NCBI RefSeq assembly: GCF_015645465.1
Contig: NZ_JADOEL010000001.1
Location: forward strand, 186,001-250,000
Reading direction: 5' to 3'
DNA: 64,000 bases
Origin: Herminiimonas contaminans
GTDB lineage: Bacteria > Pseudomonadota > Gammaproteobacteria > Burkholderiales > Burkholderiaceae_D
The notes beneath the pieces were generated by a model. The model made no database searches. It saw nothing but the letters and a program-made list of their open reading frames with translations, and was not told the DNA's origin. A program made the position numbers and the translations under genes. Shown here piece after piece: positions 18,335-27,700 of the stretch; the stretch's first letter is position 1, and each line of letters begins with the position of its first letter.

Positions 18335-18695
18335 GGGGGCGACCTGGTTTCGACAGGGGTTGCAAAGCAGCGCAGGGCATACCGAGGACTGGTCACCTCG
18401 TAAATACAACCAGAAAAGTAATAACTGCAAACGATAACTCGTACGCACTAGCCGCTTAATACCGGTTAGCTTCACACCGTTTCTTCCTTGGGGCGGGCTG
18501 GCAACAGCAGTGAAGTCATATACAAGGAATCGCGTCGTGCCGGGTCACTTGGCAAGACGTTAAACAATAGGTGACTCGCCTGTCCGCAGCGTGTGCGTCC
18601 GCGTCGTACGGGTTAAATCAAATGGCAGCACTAAGTATGTAGAACTGTCTGTAGAGTGCTTCTGGACGCGGGTTCGATTCCCGCCGCCTCCACCA
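18335..18695 (+). ncRNA. ssrA: Transfer-messenger RNA (tmRNA)
   Basis: The ends form the tRNA-Ala-like acceptor: GGGGGCG at the start pairs with CGCCTCC before the encoded ACCA. The 5' part reads GGGGGCGACCTGGTTTCGAC and the T-arm GGGTTCGATTCCCGC lies near the 3' end. The resume codon GCA at 18427 opens the tag reading frame ANDNSYALAA, stop TAA at 18457-18459. The tag ends in ALAA, the usual degradation signal for ClpXP. Total 361 nt, normal for a one-piece tmRNA. It rescues stalled ribosomes with SmpB (not in this window). Confidence 0.97.
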
Positions 18696-18702
18696 CCAAT
18701 AC

Positions 18703-18733
18703 AAAAGGTCATCCATCAGGATGGCCTTTTTTA
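18703..18733 (+). terminator. Rho-independent terminator of ssrA
   Basis: AAAAGGTCATCC, loop ATCA, GGATGGCCTTTT followed by further T. The 12-bp stem has one G-T pair and starts eight bases after the tmRNA CCA end. Confidence 0.93.
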
Positions 18734-18878
18734 TTTGTATTGACGTTGAGGGGATCGAACTCGCGGGACGCGGGGCGTAGCCAGGGTTGCGCAACGCATG
18801 CGTTGTGCTGGCTGAGCGGTGTGCGCTTGCAAGCACACAGTCGGGAGCCCACTATCGTAATCCACTGGCAGGTCCTTA

Positions 18879-19067
18879 TTGACACTCCTCCCCTTACGGC
18901 AACAGAATCGAGCCAGACAGCTATTGGATTTCATCATCACACCAAGCTGCGACGAAGAATTGGCTGAACGCCTAAAGATATTGCAAGTTTCCCGCATCCT
19001 TCTGAAGCCATTCAAGGTCAGGGATGTTATTTCAACTATCGAAATGGTGAGTCGTCCGGCTTCGTAA
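18879..19067 (+). pseudogene. Remnant of a response-regulator receiver domain
   Basis: The open frame gives about 62 codons whose second half, with ERLKILQVSRILLKPF, then VRDVISTIEMV, looks like the last third of a CheY-type receiver domain, including the conserved Lys-Pro-Phe. No phospho-acceptor half is found in any frame upstream; bases 18734-18880 are unrecognisable. The TTG start has no ribosome site. I read it as a decayed 3' fragment left behind the tmRNA gene, a site where integrating elements often insert. Confidence 0.5.
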
Positions 19068-19215
19068 GTCCCACCCTATGCGCTTTCCGGCTCAGGAAAG
19101 AGGTGATCATTTGACCTAGCCACATCAACACGCAAAAAATGTATGGCAATATGCGCCCTGAAGGATAAGTGCGGCAAGTATGTATTGGGCAGGCTGATAA
19201 CGGGCGTATACAGAT

Positions 19216-19878
19216 ATGGCAAAGCTGTTGTTACTGGAAGATGAGGTTGACTATCGGCAGGAAATCGCCGACTTCCTGAGGAGCGAAGGACATCAGGTGA
19301 TGGAAGCAGGCAGCGCCGCAGAATTCATGCCCCTGATGGATGTCATGGATATCGCCTTGATAGACGTGGGACTGCCGGACGGCGATGGCCTGGAAGTCGC
19401 AGCCAGGTTGCGTCAGTATCGCAACAAATGCGGCATCATCATGCTGACCGCCCAGGGCGGCGTCAATTACAAAATTACTGGCTTACGCGACGGTGCCGAT
19501 CACTACCTGGTCAAACCGGTACGCTATGACGAGCTATTGGCCCATATCAGCGCGCTGGAACGGCGTATGGGACTGGGTGGATGGCGACTCGATACCGTGG
19601 AACGCAAGCTATATGCGCCTAACGGCCATGCCGAAGTATTATCCGAACACGAACTAAAACTGTTTGAACTGCTGGCCGCGCAATCCGGCCAGGCGGTCAG
19701 CCGCCGTACGATTGCGAATGCCTTCGGGGCCGACTGGCTGGATTACGATGAGCGCAGGCTGGAGCAAATCGTTAGCCGGCTGCGCCGCCGCTGGCGCGAA
19801 AACTGTCCGGAAGAACTGCCGTTCCGGACCGAACATGGCAAAGGCTATAGCTTCTGCGCCGACATAGAAGTATTTTAA
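19216..19878 (+). CDS. OmpR/PhoB-family response regulator (orphan)
   Basis: A 220-aa two-component regulator. Receiver domain about 1-118 with acidic Glu8/Asp9, phospho-acceptor Asp50 in ALIDVGLPDGDG, the switch Thr in IIMLTAQG and Lys in YLVKPVRYDELL. Winged-helix DNA-binding domain about 125-218, with LSEHELKLFELLAAQSGQAV and TEHGKGYSF. No histidine kinase lies next to it, so its partner is elsewhere. It converges on the small outer membrane protein gene and stands beside the giant surface locus, which it might control; this is only positional inference. Confidence 0.88.
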   Translation: MAKLLLLEDEVDYRQEIADFLRSEGHQVMEAGSAAEFMPLMDVMDIALIDVGLPDGDGLEVAARLRQYRNKCGIIMLTAQGGVNYKITGLRDGADHYLVKPVRYDELLAHISALERRMGLGGWRLDTVERKLYAPNGHAEVLSEHELKLFELLAAQSGQAVSRRTIANAFGADWLDYDERRLEQIVSRLRRRWRENCPEELPFRTEHGKGYSFCADIEVF

Positions 19879-19914
19879 ACAGCCGCTAACAAGGCATCTG
19901 CGTCCTATCCCATC

Positions 19915-20490
19915 CTATTTGAAACGATATTTGAGACCGACCGTAACAAGGTTGGTGCCTGCATAGCGCGCATACATGATGCGTCCGTCCACGTTGCCGA
20001 ACAGCCGGGCTTCATAACCGCCACCCCAGGTAAAGTCTGTATCCGTTTTCCGGACCGAGTTAGTTCTGCGTAATGCAGGAAACTCGGCGGTGGTATTGAT
20101 AGTCGAATACGTCGCGCCGCCCAGTACATACAGGCCAGGCAGAACCTCGGGTAATTTATAAAAGAAAGCCAGGTCATGATTTTTGGTCTCGACCCGCGCA
20201 TTGTAAGAAAAAACGCCGTTAGTCGCGCTTTGCTTATAGTCGCTGGGACGTACTGCTCCCAGCTCTACGCTCAGCTTGGGCGTGATCTGGTAACCGACGT
20301 AAAGTCGGCCGCCATCCACCCTGTCAGTTTCGGAGGTAACCCGAAAACTCGGATTTAGCGGGTCTTTTTTCTTGACCTTGCCACTACCGGCATCCAGGCC
20401 TAAATAGAATTTCCCGACATCATTTTCATCTGCAAACGAAACGGCGGAAACGACGGATAGCACTGCAAAAACGAGCGGTTTAATGGACAT
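19915..20490 (-). CDS. Small outer membrane beta-barrel protein
   Basis: About 191 aa. I start at the ATG at 20490 because a clean signal peptide follows (MSIKPLVFAVLSVVSAVSFA). The mature chain alternates polar and hydrophobic residues in short strands (GKFYLGLDAGSGKVKKK, RLYVGYQITPKLSVELGAV, GLYVLGGATYSTINT, RIMYARYAGTNLVTVGLKYR) and ends Tyr-Arg-Phe-Lys, close to the aromatic end used for barrel insertion. This fits an eight-stranded OmpA/OmpW-like barrel. It lies 149 bases downstream of the large barrel gene on the same strand. Function unknown. Confidence 0.78.
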   Translation of the reverse strand: MSIKPLVFAVLSVVSAVSFADENDVGKFYLGLDAGSGKVKKKDPLNPSFRVTSETDRVDGGRLYVGYQITPKLSVELGAVRPSDYKQSATNGVFSYNARVETKNHDLAFFYKLPEVLPGLYVLGGATYSTINTTAEFPALRRTNSVRKTDTDFTWGGGYEARLFGNVDGRIMYARYAGTNLVTVGLKYRFK

Positions 20491-20603
20491 TACACTTCTG
20501 ACGAAAACGGAATGCGTGACCCTGAACAATGGGAAACGGCAAATTGCTGCCATGCCGACCTTATAGGCCGCGCATTATACAGAAACAGCCGTCAACACAT
20601 TCC

Positions 20604-20625
20604 GGAAGGCAATATTTTGCCTTCC
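20604..20625. repeat. Perfect hairpin between the two barrel genes
   Basis: GGAAGGCAA (20604-20612), loop TATT, TTGCCTTCC (20617-20625). On the minus strand it lies 15-36 bases after the large barrel gene's stop codon, without a following T-run. It could lower readthrough into the small barrel gene or protect the upstream messenger end. Confidence 0.6.
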
Positions 20626-20639
20626 GCCTGCGTTTTCGA

Positions 20640-23600
20640 TCAGTAAGTCGCCAACACGTTCACAAAGAAGCCACGAGCGCGATACGACAGGTCCGTCAAA
20701 TCATCCGAGTAGTTGGTGAAGTTATAGCCGACACCCGCTTTGATGCCTTTGTCGAAGTGACGATACAGACCAACTAATGCACCTGCCTTCGCATCTTTCG
20801 CTTCCGTCGCACGCAGATTGCGGAATTCAACCAGTGCATCCCACTCTTTGACGAAATGTATGTCAGCGCGCAGCACCCACAGATCCGCGCGGCTGGAGAA
20901 CCATTCGCCACCGGCCACCGGGGTCTTCAGTTCACCGATACGGAAAGCATACTTACCACCTACCGACAACCACGGCAGCAAGTCGTAAATCGTATCAACT
21001 GCAAACACCTGGCTACGTTGTGCGTAATCCGCATTCAGGCCGGACGGCGTCAATTGACCATTGGTAGGTACATTGTTCAGGTTGGTGTACTTGAACAAGG
21101 TATTCCAGCGATCGTTATCGACCGGACGGTAAGCACTGGCCAACACGAATTCACGATAGTTACCATCGATGAATGCCCCCTGGTTATTGCGCGAGCGTGA
21201 CACATTGAATTTGCTCAGGATGCGCCAGGCTGGATCAACCTGATAACCCAGGGTATTACGCATCAGCCAGGTTGTGCGCTCACCGGACACATTGCCGCTG
21301 TCCTTGCGCCATTCCAGGCTACCGCCGTATTTAAGGCCATCCTTTTTATAGCCGACCGAACCGCCCAGCGCGCGACGTTCAAGATCGCCCGCCAACGGAT
21401 CGGAGACCGTACCGTATTCAGCTTTGGCGCCCCAGTTCCAGCGATCATTCGGCGCCCAGTCTATACCGAAGGCTTGGGTCAGGCTTTGCGGACCTGCACC
21501 GTTGGAAGCACGTCCTTCACCGAAGACACGCAACTGATCCGATACACGGGTGCTGGCACCGGAAACCAAAGTTCCTTGACGACCGCGCCACGCGATATCC
21601 GGACTTTCTGTTTCCATCGCATAGGTCAGGTAGGCATTGCTACGATCCGATACACGGTAATCAGCACCCACCTTGCCGCCTATACCCATGCTGCCATCCG
21701 ATACTTCGGCCAGCAGCTTGACGCGTTCGCTGACTTGCAGCGAGCCACCTACACCAACGCGATTATTTGCATCGCGTGTGGCATCGTGATCCAGTGTCGC
21801 CTGCACGAAACCGTATGCTTCCCAGTCATCTTTCTCACCCGGCTTGCCATCCTTGCGCTCCGGTTTGTAGCCGACACGTACTTGTGCATCGGTACGTGAC
21901 CCGACTTGTGACAGCAATGGGCTAGCATTGGCAACCACCTTGCTGCGGTCATCCATACGCGTACCGACTGCCACATCCCATTCAGGATTGATGGTTTGGC
22001 GCACTGCGACTTCGAGGTTCTGGCTATCCTGCAGATCACCGTTACGTTGATCAGCTTTGACCAGCAAGCGTGTACCCTGCACGATTTCGACGTCAGCATT
22101 CACACCTGTTTGCCGGATCGCTTCACCACTGACACCGATCTGGCCTGGTGCGGAGTAACCACGTTCACGGTTCTGCGCATAGGCGGAGAACTTGCCTTTC
22201 ATATCGTCCGTGACTTCTGCCAGGTCGACCGCTGCTTCCACACGCTGCGCACCAGCCGTCTGGTTGGTACCGGGATTCAGGCTGTTGAAACCGAAACCAC
22301 CATCCAGCGAAGTTTGCGAACCACTGCCCGGCCCCTTCGATTGTGCTACTTCGAATTTGACCCAGGTACCCGGTTTGTAACGGAAGGTACCATCTACTCC
22401 TTTCAGAGTCTGGCTGGTGCCGTCTTCGCCTTGATGGTAGCTGCTGATACCCAGTTGTACGTGATCGTTCAGCCATTGGCTGCCACGGAAACCGGTCGAC
22501 AGATTGTTAATGGCTGTCACACCTGGTGCGTATTCATAAGTCGTCACCAGGTAAACCGGATTGCCGCTCACCGCCGACGTCATGATCAGGCTGGCGCTGC
22601 CGCCGGTCGATGACAATGGCGATTGCAGCAAGATGCGACCTTGCAGGTAGTTGATCTCGTAGTCCTGTGCTGGTGCCAGCTCACGACGTTCGATCACCAT
22701 GCCGGAATCCTTGTCGCGTACCTCTACCCATACCCGCTCCGAACCCTGCGTGATATCCAGGTGGCGCAGGTAGTACAGCGAACCGCCGGTACCACGGAAT
22801 TCTTCACGCGACGACAAGGTACCCGGATCTGCCAGGAAGGCATCGATCTGCGTTTGCTTCTCGCCGTAGGTGGTTGCATCTTCCGAACGATGACGCAGTT
22901 GCGCACCGTACAAGCCACGCGAGTATTGCATCAACTCGGTACCTGTCCAGCTGGTTTTGAAGTTACCCCACAGCGCATGCGAGTCGCCTTTTTGCAATTT
23001 CACATAGAACTTACCTTGTGTCGGCGCATCGTCAACCGTGGTGCTGTCATCGCCATAGACCGGGTAATACAGGTTCGGATCTATGCTGCGCAACAGGTAT
23101 TTAGGATCCTTGCTGGAGAAGTTCGAGAACAAATCCTTGAACGGACCTTCGCGCGTATCCGCCGAAGCAGTCAGCAAGTACTCGCCCTTGATCTTGCCTT
23201 TCAGGTAGAACGCGGCACGACCGTCGACGTAGACTTTATTGTCGTAATGATCTCCGTTGTCACCCGTCACCAGTTTGATCGGGCCCGATGTCTTGTTCTG
23301 CCCTACCGTCAAATCACCAAGTGCCAGATAGAACCAGTCATTGGCTGCAATGTTCAGATTACGACGGAAGCTGTTCGCACGACCATCTGCTTCAGTCACG
23401 GTGACTTCGACTGACTGCGGACCGGCTGGCATGATTTGCTTCATCGCAAACTTGCCATTCGCATCCACCGGCAAATCCAGTCCGAGGGCAGCGACGCGCT
23501 GACCTGGCTGCATATGAGTGCCATTGACGGTAATCGTGCCGCCGGTCACCGGGATATTGCGCAGTGCCAGGCTGTTTTCACCGTAACCAGTCAGGCGTTC

Positions 23601-24770
23601 ACGTTCTATCTTGTCCTGATCTTCATTTGCAGGCATCGCGCGATTCAACAGATTCAGCGACTTCAGACTGGTTTCATCGAAACGACCTTGTTCGTCATAC
23701 ACGCGCAACAGATAAAAGACTTGGTCATCCGCGACCACAGGTGCAGTCCAGTTCGTCACACCGGTCCACGAAACTGGCAACACTTCCAATGGTTGCTCTT
23801 GTGTCTTTTGTCCTGCTTTGAACAAACGCAACTCGGCCTTCTTCAGCCATGGTATGTAGTTGGACCAGGCACGGAATTCGACTTGCTGGCCTTTGACAGC
23901 TGCATTCGGCGTTGCCCAGATATTCATGGTCGGTGCAATTGCCAGACTGTCGTAGCGTACCTGGATATCTGCACGCTCAAGCGCAACGTCGGTACAACGC
24001 TGCCCATCCGCCTCATTCGCGTCATTACCCTGGAACGGTACGCCGTCGATAGTGATACGGAATGGCGCATCTATCATCTGCGACATCGCTTGCGGTGAAC
24101 AAGGTGCAGGCTTAGGCAAGGCAACTACTGGTGCTGCCATATCAAACCAGACTTGCAAGCCCACACGGCGATTCTTGGCCATGCCTTCGGGTGTCGCATT
24201 CGATGCGAGCGGCTGGCTTTCGCCCTTGCCATCTATCGAGTATGTGATCGCAGGATTTTTCAATGCCTGCTTCAGGTAAGCGGCTACCGTCAGCGCACGC
24301 GCTTCAGACAAACCCTGGTTATCGGTAAAGATACGCTTGGCATTCGGTGACAGACGTTGATTGTCGGTATGACCGACGATCGCGATACGCATACCGGCGA
24401 TCACACCTTTACGTGCGTGGATCTCGGCTATCAATGCATCCAGCGATTCCTTGGCGGACGGTGTCAGGTCAGCTTTACCGGATACGAACAGGCTCAAGCC
24501 TTTGGCTTCCTGCAGTGCCTTGCTCAGGTCTGCAGGTGCAGCAGGTACTTGCGCAGCACGATTACGCATCTCGGTCGCTTCAGCGCGTGTCACGCCGGAC
24601 GGCATAGGATAGGCAATCTTCGGTTGCACTTCCGCCGGACGCGGTATCGAATGCAAATCGATGCGTCCGTTATCGATACGTTTGCCATTAATCTCTGTAT
24701 CCGCCCAGGTGGATGGACCGGCAAACAACATGCTGATCGCCAATGCGATGGTGTGTGGTCGGAGCATCAT
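20640..24770 (-). CDS. Giant OmpA-domain outer membrane beta-barrel protein
   Basis: A 1376-aa secreted protein. Signal peptide 1-23 (MMLRPHTIALAISMLFAGPS...). About 90-220 is a complete OmpA-like peptidoglycan-binding domain (IAIVGHTDNQRLSPNAK, QGLSEARALTVAAYL, NRRVGLQVWF). About 280-480 has Ig-like beta modules. About 480-1376 is rich in amphipathic strands and ends GFFVNVLATY, with a terminal aromatic residue as in BAM substrates. It thus looks like a large barrel that also grips peptidoglycan. The ATG overlaps the TGA of the 2198-aa gene (ATGA), so the two are translationally coupled. I do not recognise a characterised family for the whole; a role in displaying or anchoring its partner is inference. 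Confidence 0.8.
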   Translation of the reverse strand: MMLRPHTIALAISMLFAGPSTWADTEINGKRIDNGRIDLHSIPRPAEVQPKIAYPMPSGVTRAEATEMRNRAAQVPAAPADLSKALQEAKGLSLFVSGKADLTPSAKESLDALIAEIHARKGVIAGMRIAIVGHTDNQRLSPNAKRIFTDNQGLSEARALTVAAYLKQALKNPAITYSIDGKGESQPLASNATPEGMAKNRRVGLQVWFDMAAPVVALPKPAPCSPQAMSQMIDAPFRITIDGVPFQGNDANEADGQRCTDVALERADIQVRYDSLAIAPTMNIWATPNAAVKGQQVEFRAWSNYIPWLKKAELRLFKAGQKTQEQPLEVLPVSWTGVTNWTAPVVADDQVFYLLRVYDEQGRFDETSLKSLNLLNRAMPANEDQDKIERERLTGYGENSLALRNIPVTGGTITVNGTHMQPGQRVAALGLDLPVDANGKFAMKQIMPAGPQSVEVTVTEADGRANSFRRNLNIAANDWFYLALGDLTVGQNKTSGPIKLVTGDNGDHYDNKVYVDGRAAFYLKGKIKGEYLLTASADTREGPFKDLFSNFSSKDPKYLLRSIDPNLYYPVYGDDSTTVDDAPTQGKFYVKLQKGDSHALWGNFKTSWTGTELMQYSRGLYGAQLRHRSEDATTYGEKQTQIDAFLADPGTLSSREEFRGTGGSLYYLRHLDITQGSERVWVEVRDKDSGMVIERRELAPAQDYEINYLQGRILLQSPLSSTGGSASLIMTSAVSGNPVYLVTTYEYAPGVTAINNLSTGFRGSQWLNDHVQLGISSYHQGEDGTSQTLKGVDGTFRYKPGTWVKFEVAQSKGPGSGSQTSLDGGFGFNSLNPGTNQTAGAQRVEAAVDLAEVTDDMKGKFSAYAQNRERGYSAPGQIGVSGEAIRQTGVNADVEIVQGTRLLVKADQRNGDLQDSQNLEVAVRQTINPEWDVAVGTRMDDRSKVVANASPLLSQVGSRTDAQVRVGYKPERKDGKPGEKDDWEAYGFVQATLDHDATRDANNRVGVGGSLQVSERVKLLAEVSDGSMGIGGKVGADYRVSDRSNAYLTYAMETESPDIAWRGRQGTLVSGASTRVSDQLRVFGEGRASNGAGPQSLTQAFGIDWAPNDRWNWGAKAEYGTVSDPLAGDLERRALGGSVGYKKDGLKYGGSLEWRKDSGNVSGERTTWLMRNTLGYQVDPAWRILSKFNVSRSRNNQGAFIDGNYREFVLASAYRPVDNDRWNTLFKYTNLNNVPTNGQLTPSGLNADYAQRSQVFAVDTIYDLLPWLSVGGKYAFRIGELKTPVAGGEWFSSRADLWVLRADIHFVKEWDALVEFRNLRATEAKDAKAGALVGLYRHFDKGIKAGVGYNFTNYSDDLTDLSYRARGFFVNVLATY

Positions 24771-27700
24771 TGCGCGCCCTCCAATTCTGTTTCTATCATC
24801 AGCGGAACAAGTGGCTCGCTTTCCTCATGCCCTTTCTTGCGCTTCTCCTTCCACATACGCTGTACACGATCACTGACGGCAGCGATGCGTTTCTTGGCGA
24901 GGTCTTTGGATTCCTTACCCTGACGGTATGCAATACGCAGAACCGTAGGACGTGATTGCAGTTGCTCCGGCAATTTATCCAGCTCCGAGATATAAGGTGC
25001 TTGCAATTCTGTGCCCTCACCTACGAATGCAGCACTGGAGAGTTCCAGTCGCACTACGCGATGTACGCTTGCACCAAAATTAAGTTTGACCATCTTGCCG
25101 CGGGTGACGCGAACGTCGCGCGGGTTCTCTGTAGTCAGGCGATAACCGGACGGCAAAGTGCGTTCATCCACTTTCATGACGAAGTTGGAACCGCGATCCG
25201 CATTCGGAATGGCCGCGCAAGCTACGTGGAAACGCCCTTCCTGATCGCTGGTCACCAGCAAGCCGCGGGCAGTCGCGATACGCACGTTGGCAATACCTGG
25301 CTCACCCTGGTCTTGATAACCATTGGCATTCTTGTCATCGAAGACCTTGCCGATGATGTCGGAACAATCAAAGGTCGGATCTGGCACCACGCGCACGGTA
25401 GCCGAAGCTGTGTTCGAGACTTGCGTTTTAGTGATGTCGTTAATTGAAGAGACGCGATTAACGAATTCACCTTCAGAGACGCCGGTACCGACGACCAGCA
25501 TCATGCGCAGTGTCTTGCGCTCACCCGCTGTGAAAGTCTGGTTAGGCCAGGTCAGGTTGCGACCGCTGACCAAAGGTTCGGTTGGCACACCGTTCAGCGA
25601 AGCGGTACCGGTGCGATAACGGAAACCAGCTGGTATCACGTCGACGACATTGATGCCCGTCAAGGTTGCCGCCAAGGTGTTGGTGGCGGTGATGGTGTAA
25701 GGCACCAGATCTCCACGTACCACGTTGACCAGTGGGGTGCTCTTCGTCATCACGATCGCACCACCCAGGACTGGGTCCAGCGGGATATGGTTATTCCCAA
25801 CGTTGGCCGATCTGGTAGGACCTGGCGTGTTCGACAGATTAAATGTCGTGTAGTACTGCGTCGAGCCGGAACCCAGCGTGCTGGTGGTAGCCGGGCAAGC
25901 ACCAGGATTTTGCTTGGTTATTGCCAGTGCCGGTGCACCCACGTTGCTTTGTACCAGCGCTGGATCTGGGGTCGGTGAGACCAGCAAGGTATTCGAACAT
26001 ACCGGCAACAATGTCGATGGCGACGGTGTGTAACCCGCAGGATAAGTGGTCACAACCAGGGTATACATGCCTGGGGGTGCGTTCGAATTCAACAGGAATT
26101 GATACAAGCCATCAGCACCGGTAGTCGACGCACCAACGCCACCAATCACATGCAACGCCGGATCAAAGCCCGCAGGTCCCTGAATGGTAACCACTGCGCC
26201 GGAAACCGGTTGACGTGTGATCGCGTCATAGACAACACCAGTCGCACCACCGTGCCCTTCTTCTGCGAAGTTATTGTTCAGCGTCGATGTATTCGGCGGC
26301 AGAACGATATTGCTGATGCGGCTAGGCGTGACCGCCTGCGACGTAGCTGTACCTGGCGTACCACCGTTAGGCACAGGGCCTGCTGTCGTAATACCGTTGC
26401 TGGTACCAGATGGCTGGGTAGGCTGCAGCACAGAATAAGTGCCTGGCAACAATCCGCTGAAGCTGTAGTTACCGTCAGCGTCGGTTACTGTCGTTGCGAC
26501 CACAACATTCGCTGCATTCAGCAACTGGATGGTGACGCCTGGCAGCGGTGTATCTACACCACTTTCAAACGTGCCATTCGGTACCGGATTGTTGTCCTTG
26601 AATACCTTACCGGAAATCGTGGATGCAGCGATCTCTGCAAAGTTGTTATTAATCGAACCCGAAATTTCACCCGCGCCGTTATCACCCAGTACGACATTCG
26701 CGATCTGGCTGCTGGTCGTGCTTGGGTTAGAGGCTGTGCCTGGTGTACCTGTGCTGCCAGCTACGTTCACTATCGTGCCCGCAGTGGTCGTGCCATTCAG
26801 TGTTCCTGGTGGTTGTGTAGGTTGGCACACCGAATAGGTGGCCGCACCCAGGTCGGCAAATATATAGTTACCTAGTGAATCGGTCGTCGCGGTTGCAAGC
26901 AATGGGCCGCTACAAGTCGGGCCGCTGCGCAATTCAATTGGCGAGTTGGCAATCGGGGTGTCGGTACCACTGGTAAATACACCGTTAGGAACCAGCTTGT
27001 TGTCCTTGAATACCTTGCCCGAAATATAGCCACGTGTGCTGATAGTCAGCGGTGCATTCGCAGGTTGTTGGTTATTACCCAGATTGGTTTGCAAGGCACC
27101 GGCCGGGATATTGTTGGTATGTACACCAGCAGCAAATCCGGTCACATTGACATCGATGGTACAGCCGCCTGGCGGGATGGTACCGCCGCTACGCAAACGT
27201 ACACTGACTGCATTCGGCACTGCATCGACCGTGCCGCCGCAAGTGGTCGTAATGCCAGGCGTCGCCGTCAGGCTGATCTGACCAGGAGCGACCGGCAGTA
27301 CGTCGTCAAAATTGGACGTCAGGGTCATCGTCGTCGCATTGTCATTGGTAATGACGATGCTCAGGCGCGATACGCCGTTCGGTGGAATCACTGCAGGAGA
27401 AAACTGCTTGCTAACGGTCGGTGGTGTCGAGACGATCAGTTCTGCACGTGTCGGCTCTTCATTCACGACACCTTCATTAGTCGTGACTGCACCAGCCGGA
27501 ATCGTATTGGTATAAGTACCTGATACGTTGCTCAAGACGTTGACCGTCGCCGTACAAGAACTGGTCGGAGCAATCGTAGCACCGCTCAGGCGCACGCTGG
27601 TTCCCGATGGATCAGCGGTCACTACACCGCCGACGCAGGTAGTGCTCGCTCCCGGCGTAGGTGCCACAACCAGACCTGTCGGCAGGACATCTGTCACATT

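Noticed and set aside
18335-19215. Prophage or integrative island inserted at ssrA
   Set aside because: No integrase, direct repeat of the tmRNA end or phage gene is seen in the window. Only the receiver remnant suggests past insertion.
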